Origin: Chrysaora quinquecirrha
Taxonomy: Eukaryota > Cnidaria > Scyphozoa > Semaeostomeae > Pelagiidae
Assembly (NCBI GenBank): GCA_014526335.1
Contig: JACTAT010000006.1
Coordinates: forward strand, 1,020,501 to 1,084,500
Reading direction: 5' to 3'
Length of the DNA: 64,000 nt
Shown here: positions 11,951 through 22,000 of the stretch, in pieces
Position numbering within the stretch: position 1 is the stretch's first letter
Layout of the letters: every line of letters starts with the position of its first letter
The notes under the pieces: generated by a model
What the model was told of the DNA's origin: nothing
Database searches by the model: none
What the model saw: only the letters and a program-made list of their open reading frames with translations
Made by a program: the position numbers and the translations under genes

Positions 11951-12971
11951 AAGATAGACTTTGATTAATTACTTGTTTCGATTTGTTTATTGAGATCCAA
12001 CATCAGTTTTTATCGATGGTCAAACTGATTAAAGAAACAAATGATAATAGTGGAATATCGTGGGAAAATGTAGTTGATATGAAAACACAGCAGATCACCC
12101 TTGATAAATGGCTAGGTTTGAGCGAAATCGTACGATTGTTGTTGCAGGCCTTTCTCATCATATTCATAGATAAATAAATCATGCTGATCTGGTACTTAAA
12201 TATTCTTTCCTGACATACTGCGCTGCTTGCTTGATTTCCTTTCCCAGTACGAGTACTTGAACTGCGATACTGGCTAACAAAACTATCTGATGTCTGGGTG
12301 ATGTCTGAGTTGAGAGAGACTACTCCAGCATAAGGCATAGGTTTACAACATCTCTCCGTTCGGATTAGCGGATTCTACCGAGATCTAGACTTGCTTCCAC
12401 AAGTCTATTTCTTTATATCCTTTTCCTCAGCTCAAAGTCATAGAAGAGGGAATGCACATTCTGTGACAGAACCCCGACAGAACAACCACTACATCGATGA
12501 GTCTATTGCGGCTGCTGCTCCCAGACACCACCCAGCTCCAGCCAAATCAAGCATAGTATTCACAGTAGTGATTATCAGCCACAGTACTCAAAAACTACGA
12601 CAGCAGTACGAGGAAAATACCACCACAGTACGCAAAAACTACCAACAAAGTAGTGATTATCCACCGTAGTAGTGATTACTGGTTGCTAGCGAGCCACATA
12701 AGCAACAGGACGGGCGAGAGGTACCAATTCACTTCTTTGGAATCTCGTTCGCCCTTGCCGTAAATTCCATTGATTTCACCGAAATCGCTAGCAAATTCTT
12801 TTGTTCTTACAGGAATCACGTATGTACAGAGCAACGTTTGACTGAATCACGTATATGCCTTGTAGAAGAGTTAGGGCCCCACACACGATACACAGGTCTA
12901 TCCTCTCATTATTTCTGCCTTCTACGTACAAAACCTTCCACACAGAAGCTTTTTGCCGAGAGAAAGTAAAA
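11951..12971. other. non-coding stretch, no gene seen
   Basis: Short ORFs without family similarity. Repeated ACTAC/GTAGTGATTA words near 12560-12690 are a small local repeat. Confidence 0.4.
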
Positions 12972-12979
12972 CTCGGTGC

Positions 12980-13113
12980 GGAGGGGCATTTCACTCTGCA
13001 ACAAGGCGTACGAGATTGTCATTAAAACAAAAGGACTTCCAAGGGATTTCAGAGAAAACAATAGGACTTCCAGCAAAGGTGTACGAGATTTTCAAGGAGT
13101 GAATTGCCCCTCG
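12980..13113. mobile_element. 134-bp hAT-type MITE (GAGGGGCAATTCACTC family)
   Basis: Ends GGAGGGGCATTTCACTC and GAGTGAATTGCCCCTCG are inverted. A perfect 8-bp target duplication CTCGGTGC flanks them at 12972-12979 and 13114-13121. Internal ACAAAAGGACTTCC repeats match the copy at 4484-4612. Confidence 0.85.
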
Positions 13114-13121
13114 CTCGGTGC

Positions 13122-13304
13122 AACGTGCAAGAGAGGCTTTAGGAGGAGGACATAGAAAAAGCCCGAAAAAGTCATTCGGCAAGTCTAACAGCGGACCCTC
13201 CCTCCAACAGCTACTCTTTTTTCCTCATGGAAAGCTATCTCGTCCCAGACTCTAATCACTTGCATCTTAAAAACAACAACAACAACAACTACAACAAGAA
13301 TAAT

Positions 13305-13342
<38 letters not shown>

Positions 13343-14507
13343 CGATAGTTGTGTGTTACGAAGCGAACAAAGCTGAATTCATGGATACAGTAGATAAAAT
13401 GACGGAACAGGGCACGACGATAAAAAGTGTTACATTTATTAACATACTGTAACGTCCAACATTGAGTATATATTTGATCATCAAAACGTTGAAACAGAAT
13501 CAGAAAACAAAGAGAACAATAAGACATTGTCATGTGTCACCTGTTGTATGGTTAATATTGACAAGCAAAACAAAAGGACAAAGGTTTGCCCGATCATGGT
13601 TCTTGTCCAAGAAGGCAATCAAAGTCGAATCGCCACGTGCAGAGGATTAAGAGAACAATAAACGGAGGTGTTACCAATCGAATCGCGCTATTGACATAAG
13701 AATATATAACACGCGCTATTGTCTTGGATTTGCTCTCACACGTGTGCTCTTAAAATAGGTTTAGAAATTTTAGAGGTTGACACCGGTTGGCCTAAGGTAA
13801 GGCACTGAACAGGTAAGGCGAGGTAAGGGGACGATTCAGTATTGACATCGAGGGAAAAAACTTGATGAAGGGATACCGTTAGTCTTAAGCCAGGCATTAT
13901 GTCGACATTACACAAAGTAAAAAGGTCAGAACTAGCTGCCGACTCTGCTAATCGGTGATTTGATTTTGGAATTAATTTATCGCTATAACTGACCAGTCGA
14001 AACAAGCGCTCTGGGAGTCACTAATTTTTCACGGCAACTAGTTGGCGCACAGTTCCTGAAAAGTTAGGCTTGTTCTACTTCTGCCACTTGTTGACGACTG
14101 CTTCCCGTCGGTCGCAATCGACCTGAGCGCTCTTGCCCAACCGCCATCAACAGTATCCTAAAAGTTCTGACTAGTTTTTGACATGTCGAAATAAGCAAGC
14201 AGTTACAACAACTACTTGGCGTTAGATCTACCGTATCGTGGGTCGACATAAGCGTGGCTTCGGATTACAGAAGGCCCCCGTTCGAAGGCTGAAACATCAT
14301 GAGCACCAGAGTCCAGAAAAGTGTTCAACCGTCCTCCAGACAAAAATACCTCTAGCTGAAAACCTTCCTCACTAAACAATGAAAAATAGGCGTGTCTTAG
14401 GTGTGGCATTAGATTTTCTTTTGTTCTGGTTGACCTTCCTCCGGTCAATGACCGTGTGACCGTAACTTTTTCTTGGCCCTGATGAGCACTGGCAAAGTAG
14501 GATAACA
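13122..14507. other. non-coding stretch, no gene seen
   Basis: Apart from the AAC microsatellite at 13271-13342 I see no distinctive structure and no ORF with recognisable features. Confidence 0.4.
13271..13342. repeat. (AAC)n microsatellite
   Basis: Near-perfect AAC triplets over about 70 bp. The reverse strand gives a spurious poly-Cys ORF. Confidence 0.95.
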
Positions 14508-14600
14508 GTGGAAACATCTCTGGATATACTTAGAAGCTTTTTTCGTCTGAAACTCCTCAGACTACAAACGTCAGAAACAGACCGAAACATTGAAAAAGGC
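14508..14600. repeat. interspersed repeat, CGTCTGACACTCCTCAGA family
   Basis: GTGGAAACATCTCTGGATA, an AGCTTTT block, then CGTCTGAAACTCCTCAGAC and CGTCAGAAACAGACCG. The same module occurs near 15480, 15600-15830, 38905-39045, 54715-54930 and 61070-61480. I do not recognise its class. Confidence 0.65.
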
Positions 14601-14617
14601 GGACGAAAAGAACCAAA

Positions 14618-14703
14618 CCCTTATATAGGAACCTTTTTTATTGAAAAAATAAATAACTCTATCCTCAACTCAGACCAAAGGTTCCTTATAAAAAGAAAGT
14701 AAA
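14618..14703. mobile_element. remnant of a GTTCCTTA-type MITE
   Basis: TATAGGAACCTTTTTTA and AAGGTTCCTTATAAAAAG form short inverted ends about 80 bp apart. They match the terminal signature of the element at 10680-11081. Most of the interior is missing. Confidence 0.45.
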
Positions 14704-14800
14704 GTTACCGTTTTTGAGTCTACTACTAGCCTAGGGCTACTCAGTCGACTTTACACTTTACCCCTGGTCTGGATGCATTATCATATAGCAGGGTGCAGCC

Positions 14801-14871
14801 CAGCCTGTGTACCAGACTCCAAATTTTACAAATTATGTCGTCTTTTTGGTAAGGGTCTGGTACACAGGCTA
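14801..14871. mobile_element. 71-bp palindromic mini-element with 9-bp target duplication (TAGCCTGTGTACC family)
   Basis: CAGCCTGTGTACCAGAC and its inverse GTCTGGTACACAGGCTA enclose about 37 bp. The flanks GGTGCAGCC (14792-14800) and GGTGCAATC (14872-14880) match at 7 of 9 positions. The termini resemble those of the elements at 29064-29143 and 42704-42852. Confidence 0.7.
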
Positions 14872-14880
14872 GGTGCAATC

Positions 14881-15477
14881 ACACACGGCGCTCATAATTA
14901 CCGACCAGGTACCCATTTATACACCTGGGTAGAGAGGGGCACATTTGTGTTAACAACTTGCCCAAGGTTGTTATCTCTACAATACAAGTGGAAAGATCGT
15001 CCTTATATGACTGTGGAGGACCAAATCACGAGCTAGATATTTCGTGACAATGTCTTACGTTGTTATAAATAGCAATTAAGCGTGATCAGCTGATTTGCAT
15101 CAGCTGTAATAACAACAACATGTTTACTCCATCTGAGTATCGCGTGTTTTCGTGTTCATTGCTAATAAGTTCATAAAAGGGCTTCAACCATGATCACAAT
15201 AGCCAGTTTTCTCTTAACTGTCACGAAATAACTATGTGACTTAGAACAGCTTTGTAAACAATGCAACACAAACTAGTCTTGTAGCATTTCGTCTCTGCAT
15301 TACATAAACATATTGTACTCTTATAAAATACAACTTCTTTAAACAACCGCAACAACGATCTGGTTGCTCTTTGTGAGGCTCTTTGCCTCATTCTGAGGAA
15401 ACAGTTTCTGAGTTATATACAAGTTATAGCAAAGTTTAGCACAGTTATACACAAGTTTCTGAGTTATAGCAAAAATA
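14881..15477. other. non-coding stretch, no gene seen
   Basis: AT-rich; a small repeat of TTATACACAAGTTTCTGAG-like words near 15410-15470. No recognisable gene. Confidence 0.4.
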
Positions 15478-15599
15478 GTGGAAACATCTCTATACATGCT
15501 TAATAGCTTCTTTTCGTCTGACAACCCCTAGAGTTTAGCATCTAAGGTGAAATACCCAGATGTGAATATACTTTTAGTCATACAATGTTTAAAAATTAT

Positions 15600-15830
15600 G
15601 AGAACAGCAGGAAACATCTTTGGACGTGCTGTACTTTTAAAGCTTCTTTGTCTGACACTCCTGACAGAATTTGCGTCAGAAACAGACTGGAGCAATTGAC
15701 TAAGGCGGAATTTATACGCAGATTCGGATCGAAATGCACCAATCAAAAAAGTGTAGCTGGATCGGCATTGTGTTTTGAGCACCAATCAGCTCACAGAAGA
15801 CAGCGGGATGACCGAAACGTAATCAGGTTG
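15600..15830. repeat. longer copy of the CGTCTGACACTCCTCAGA family
   Basis: After the GTCTGACACTCC module it continues with GACTAAGGCGGAATTTATAC, GATCGAAATGCACCAATC, GGCATTGTGTTTTGAGC and ACCAATCAGCTCAC. The order is the same as near 54760-54905 and 61130-61215. Confidence 0.7.
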
Positions 15831-15911
15831 TTGTAGTTGCCAGAATGTTGTTGTGCTTGTCTCAGCAGAGTGGAACAGAACAAGTCAGTTTCGGCGCGAG
15901 TTTCGGCTGAG

Positions 15912-15917
15912 TTTATT
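15912..15917 (-). promoter_or_regulatory. AATAAA polyadenylation signal for taspase-1
   Basis: AATAAA on the minus strand, 13 bases beyond the taspase stop codon. No poly(A) tract follows in the genome. Confidence 0.4.
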
Positions 15918-15930
15918 TACTTCAAATCAT

Positions 15931-18637
15931 TCATTTCAAATATAAGGGCTTCCGAGATCCGGAATGCAATTCGAAATGAAATACTTGAGAAACAACAGAA
16001 TTCCCAGGCTTCTTTTTTTCCGGCATTTCAAGCAAAACCGCCTTAGGTTTCTTTTCAGTCGAGCTCATAAAACCAAAACAGAAACTCCTTGTCGTACAAG
16101 CGATTATCAGATCGAGGTTGCAAGGTCCAATTATAGCGTCACGGCCGTCTTGTACTGACTTCTCATCAGCTGAACGGCTGTCTTGAAGTGAATTCGAGGC
16201 GTTGCCCTTCAAATGCCCGTTGCTTTGAGTCATTCTTATATTGATGCACCCAGCCAGTTTTTCTTCTTCGCACCTCAAATATCTCGAGTCTAAAAACCCT
16301 TTCTCAAGCAAATAAGATGGGTTTAACATGACATCAAAGTCATCCGATAGCAAAGTCTCTGCGCAGTGTTTCGCTAAATTTGTTTTTATAAGCTGCTCTC
16401 CACATCCCGAGACACTACTTGCCGTTAAAATGATATCGGAATCTCTGTTTTCCTCTGCAACAAAACAGCCACCCCCATAACATGCTGCTTGTCCAATTCG
16501 TCCTGGCTGCTTTAAGAGAAGCCCTCCGCTTGATACTGCACTGCAAATGTTGCCAAATTTATCGACACATATTGCACCAACTGTATCCATGATTAATTCC
16601 CTATCATCTGGGATTTTCTCCTTACAAGATCTCTCGATTGACAAATCTTGCCAAGTTTGCTGCAGGTTTAGACCTGCATTATCATTCAAGCTTTTCTCTC
16701 TACTAGATCCCTCGTTTGATAAATCTTGAGAAGTTTTCTGCTGGTTCAGACTAGCATAATTTGAGGTTTTCCTCCTACTAGATCCATCGTTTAATAAATC
16801 TCTCAAAGTTTGCGGCTGGTTTCGACGTGCATTATTATTGAAGCTCTTCTCCCTTCTAGATCCCTCGTTTAATAAATCTTGCAAAGTTTTCTGCTGATTC
16901 AGACTAGGATAATTTGAGCTTTTCTTCCTACTAGATCCATCGTTTAATAAAACTCGCAAAGTTTGCAGCTGGTTCAGACCTGCATTACTGTTCAAGCTTT
17001 TCCCCCTACTAAATCTTTCGTTTGATAAATCTTGCGAAGTTTTCTGTTGGTTCAGACTAGGATAAATTGAGCTTTTCTCCCTACTAGATCCCTCGTTTGA
17101 TAAATCTTGGGAAGTTTGCGGCTGGTTCAGACTAGGATAATTTGAGCATTTCCTCCTACTTGATCCATCGTTTAATAAGTCTCTCAAAGTTTGCTGCTGG
17201 TTTAGATCTGCATTATCATTCAAGATTTTCTCCTTACTAGATCCCTCGTTTGAAAAATCTTGCGAAGCTTTCTGCTCCTTCAGACTAGGATAATTTGAGC
17301 TTTTCCTCCTACTAGATCCATCGTTTAATGAGTCTCGCAAAGTTTGCAGCTGGTTCAGACCTGCATTATCATTCAAGCTTTTCTCCCTACTGAATCCTTC
17401 AGTTGATAAATCTTGCAAAGTTCTCTGCTGGTTGAGACTAGGATAAATTGAGCTTTTCTCCTTCTAGATCCATCGTTTAATAAAACTCGCAAAGTTTGTG
17501 GCTGGTTTAGACCTGAATTATCATTCAAGCTTTTCTCCCTACTAGATCTCTCATTTGATAACTCTTGTAAAGTCTGTTTTAGACTAGCATTAAGTGGCAA
17601 TAAATTTCCAGATTTTTATCATAACATCCTTCCAAATTTTGAGCAATTTGTCCCCTGCTTAAATTATATATATCCTTATTGTCAAGTGAACAAGCATTAC
17701 TAGATCCAATACCTGAATGAAAATTAGGACTATCATTATTTGTACCATAATCAGTACCACTGCTAGTGGACTTTTGTCTCTTAAAACAGAAGTTCTTGTC
17801 AGTAGGGGGGCACTTTCTTTTGTGTCTGGGTGCTCTTCTTTTCATAGATACATACTGTATACCCTTATCTATTGCTGCAGTTTCTGAACGATTGCAAGAT
17901 TCTTCATCTGGGAATAATGGCAAATCATTGGATATTTCTGTGTTGTTATGTACACAAACTTCATCATCTTTGTCCATTTCCTGTTGATCACTACATGGAT
18001 ACCCTCCTACACCATCTGAACTTGGCTTTGTTTCCCTCGTAAGGATTGGCAGCTTTTCTTGGGATTCAGCATTCTTAAAAACATCTTTCAATGAATATTC
18101 TTTCCTGAGAAGTCCAACAGCTTTATGATAACTATCAACCGCATTCTCGGTGATCATTTCACTACTTGAGATACATTCTACACCCTTCTCAATTGCAAAT
18201 TTTCTTGCACTTTCCCCAACAAGTATCATAGGCGGAACCAATCCCTGGATGTAATTTTCTTGACTTCTCAGCAACTCACACGCAGCCCTGATGGGGTTTT
18301 TAATGCCTTCTAGACACCCCACAGCTGCAAAGTTTCCTGATAAACTGTCCATTATCCCAGCATCACATTGAACGGTCATATCTTTTGTTAGGTTAGACCC
18401 GATACCTGCATTTGTCAGTTCACTATCTTCCAGCATACTGACAACTTTGCAGGCAATTTCCGATGCAAGATAGCCAGATTTGCAAAGTTGCATTCCAAGT
18501 TTGCAAGCTCGATTGCAAAGGGCTTTGTATCTTGGGAGTTTAGCTTTGGAGTGGTAGCCTGCCCCCAAATGTACAACAATGAATCCAATTTCAGTAGGCT
18601 CAGCTCCATTATTTTGTGTCTTTTTCTCTTGATGCAT
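15931..18637 (-). CDS. TASP1: taspase-1 (threonine aspartase), intronless, with expanded repeat linker and two frame breaks
   Basis: Taspase-1 is an Ntn-hydrolase that cleaves itself into alpha and beta subunits and processes nuclear regulators such as MLL and TFIIA. The alpha half (from 18637) has HLGAGYH (residues 23-29), LTNAGIGSNL (74-83), CDAGIMD (91-97) and VGESARKFA. The beta half starts at the catalytic Thr in MDTVGA (codon 16582-16584), followed by VSSGGLLLKQPGRIGQAA, SGCGEQLI and CFGFMSS, and looks complete. The linker carries basic clusters KRRAPRHKRK and FKRQK (residues 266-289), like the bipartite nuclear signal of human taspase, then about 12.5 repeats of 25-26 residues. Frame breaks lie in an A run near 17613-17617 and near 17461-17464; each is explained by one missing base. 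No introns are seen. It may be a retrocopy or a naturally intronless gene. It is divergent from NDUFB8. Confidence 0.85.
16620..17580 (-). repeat. coding tandem repeat in the taspase-1 linker (alternating 26- and 25-residue units)
   Basis: About 12.5 units of 75-78 bp. Type A units end REKSLNDNAGL (26 residues) and type B units end RRKSSNYPSL (25 residues). They mostly alternate, giving a higher-order period near 153 bp. Each starts NQxQTLRDLLNDGSS or a variant such as NQQKTSQDLSNEGSS. Apart from the single break near 17461 the array has no stop codon, which argues that coding capacity has been maintained. Confidence 0.9.
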
Positions 18638-19030
18638 GTGTCGCTTTGACGAAAGAAGCTAAAAGATACAGTTCACCGCCACCAGGCACCGACAATTTAG
18701 GCCTATAGGTTTTGGCAGGGCGGGCTCAAGGCCAGAAGGGGAGCACTTTTTGATTAAAATCCTGTGGGAACACCGTTCCAGCAAAAATACCAAGAATGAA
18801 TCATAAGGCGAAATGATAAATGTTACCTTTGAATTAAATGTGAAGATTGAACTGCGGAGACAAATGTCGACAAAACAGCGGGACCGAGGAAAATTGAAAA
18901 ACCATGAAAAATCGCGGTCCGTCGTCCATTTTGCTTTTTTGTTTTGCACTGAAAACCAAAACGAGGCCGAGAAGTTTTACATGAAGTTTTATATGAAGTA
19001 TCATAGCAAGAGCTCTTCTGATCTGGAAAA
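18638..19030. promoter_or_regulatory. bidirectional promoter interval between taspase-1 and NDUFB8
   Basis: The start codons of the two divergent genes are 393 bp apart, with no other gene between. Short ORFs cross it on both strands without features. A shared promoter is inferred from geometry only. Confidence 0.5.
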
Positions 19031-22000
19031 ATGGCCGCAAAATTGGCAAGATTTCTTCAGAGAAGTTCGCTCCCTGCAAGGCGAATTTCCCGTATAAGTC
19101 CCCAAATATTTTCAAGAGCAGGTTTGTGAATGCTTACTTTAGTCGTTATACTTGCTTTTTTCCCTTATTGAATTGCATTTCTATTTGTTATAGTTTCTTG
19201 TTTTTGCAGAAAACAAACTCGCTGCTGAACTTTGATCATGCATCTGATGAAGTGAAGTGATGAACTGAAGTGAAAATTGGGTTTTAGGCCTAGGCTGCAG
19301 GCCCACCGCATTGTAAGCAGCCACACTGAAGCCAAACAGGCTGTAACGGGCTAAGAAAAGGGCTTGTTAAAGCTTAAAGCACAAGCCCTATCAGCTCACC
19401 AAAGTTTTCATAAGCCCCCCCCCTCAAATAAGCCCCCCTGACCTGTTGATTTTAGCCATTTGAATCCATTCGAAATATGACAGAAAAAATATTCTTTTTC
19501 TCATGATTTTATGAATAATTCTATAAACACCCCCTTGTTTAAGCCCAAAATAATAAAAAATGAATAAGCCCCAAGGGGGTGATAAAGGGTTTACCTACTG
19601 TGACAGCCTTGAACCATGTGAATATGTGTACACAGATCCACATTTTCTACTTAACTGTAAACTAAGTCTTTATTGTTATTCAGCATCAGATGGTCCTCCT
19701 AAAGTTACAGCACCTCCGATAACCCCTGTAAGTGGACCAGATTGGCAAGAACTGGAATGGAAAGATGATGGTTTGGCCATTCCTGATTACCCTAATTTAC
19801 CAAGAAGATCTTATCAGCTTAGAGACCCAAATCTAAAATACTGGGATCAGCAAGACAGAAGAAACTTTGGAGAACCAGTGAGTTGGTCCTTTTGTTTTTA
19901 TTTAAGCTTAAGGTGGTGAAGGTGAAGGGAAAAATGGTGTAAATATATTCGGACTTATCAAGGCTGTTTCTGACACTGTATTAGACATGATAGTCAACAC
20001 TTACACTTAGGGTACAAAAGTATTGCAACGCTTGACCTAAAATGGCGGCCAACATCAGCCGTAGGCCCAAAAACACAAAATTTACATAACAAAGCCATGG
20101 CGGCTCAGGGGCTTCGCCCAACTTGATTTACGCGGGAAAATGTTCACAATTTCATTGACTTTCATTTAGAATAAAAGTTAAACGATTTATTTGTTGCTTC
20201 TGGTGGAAAATAATGGAAAACTTTGAAAAAGTGCCTTCCAGATTTCGAGCGAAATATTTCAAGAGTTGTCTTGATAAAAAGCAATAAACATAACTACTTT
20301 TTTGACCATTGATTCAAAGTTTTTTCGTTTTTCAAAGCAAAATAGCTGAAACTTTTGTCCCAAGTTATAATTTTTACTGAGAAAAGTAGTTTTCACAAAG
20401 AAAACAGAGATTATTTTGTGGACAACAATTTCAGGTGAGTGACTTTTGTTTAGGCCCAAAAAGGGTACTTTTTGTAAATTTGCAAATTCTTCTCTATAAA
20501 CCCAAGAATTTGCTTCAAAATTAATTTACAATATTTTTGGATAACCACAGTTTTGAAATATGTGAATTAAATTGTCCATAAAAATTTCTGAAGACCCCTT
20601 CAAGTGCAAAATTTATTTTCCCATCAAAACAACAAATTCAAAAGTTACTCACCTAAAATCCTTATCAATATTTTAACCCCCGAATTCTTCTCTAACTGTA
20701 CACTTCGAGCGAAAATTTAAATCGTAATTACAAGTTTGAACTATTTTGTCTCGAAAAACCACGAAACTTTGTAGCAAAAGTCGCGATCAGTGGTTCATAG
20801 ATCGCTGTTTTTCAAGATAACCCTTGAAATATTTTCCAGAAAATTTGGAAGGCACTGCTTCAAAGTTTTCCATTATTTTCCACCAGAAGCAACAAATAAA
20901 TCGTTTAACTTTTATTCTAAATGAAAGTCAATGAAATTGTGAACATTTTCCCGTAAATCAAGTTGGGCGAAGCCCCTGAGCCGCCATGGCTTTGTTATGT
21001 AAATTTTGTGTTGTTGGGCCTACGGCTAATGTTGGCCGCCATTTTAGGTCAAGCGTTGCAATACTTTTGTACCCTAAGTGTATCATGACAAGCCTTTGAT
21101 ATTTAGTAGGGCAACAATTCAAGAGAGATCCGTCTCCCATCATCGGGCAATGAGAAATGTGGTTTCTTTCCTATTTATTGCAAAGTTCTGATCCTTGTAT
21201 CAAGCAAGTATCTTACTCAATCCAAGAAATCTCGTTGAATGACATCAAAAGTTGCACTGAACGCAATTTTGGTGCCACAAATTTTAGAAATTGAGCGGTG
21301 CCACAATTTTCAAGAATCTCAGAAGTAGATAAACTAAGGTTACCTTAAACCTCACTGTGATGAAAGGGGTTTGATTTTAGGTTTGCGGCTTCACAGCTTC
21401 TACCCCTATTTTAAGTGCAGCTTACGGATTTCGCGGTGCTTTTTCTACGGTTTGCGGCTTCAGAAAAAGTTGCAGCTTGCGTTTTTTGGCATGTATTGAC
21501 ATCAGTTTACGGCATTTTGCATTTGGCTGCAGGTTTTGAGCGGAAAAAAGCTACACACATTCTGAATTCCACAAGGAATGTGCGTGAAGAGGGCTCTGTG
21601 GCGCTCGAAAATGAAGTAGGAAAAGTAAACAAGTGATCAAGCGGACAAGCGACGGGAAAAATGTTGATGGACAAGCTATTGAAGCCATTAATGTTATGTC
21701 CATGAGTGAAGTTAATCGGCAGCAGCTTAGCCATTTTTTGACGACGGATTACGGCTTTTAGCTGATTTTTTCATGGTTTCACAGCTTCTGGACCCCCTAT
21801 AATATGCCCCCATGAAAGCCTCTCCCATCTGTAGTTGAACAAACAAGAACCACAGTAAATGTGTGTGCCGGGTGCAAAAAGAACTGTATGGGGAATCGTT
21901 TTGTCCCTGTGCAAAATATTCTCTATTCTTTTTTATTTATATCAACTGTTGATTCTTCTCTTTATCCATATCCCACCTCTGTCACCCAATGTAATGACCA

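Noticed and set aside
18813..19097. 94-residue plus-strand ORF overlapping the NDUFB8 start
   Set aside because: The NDUFB8 presequence is read in another frame from 19031, which is supported by splice phase; the longer ORF has no features.
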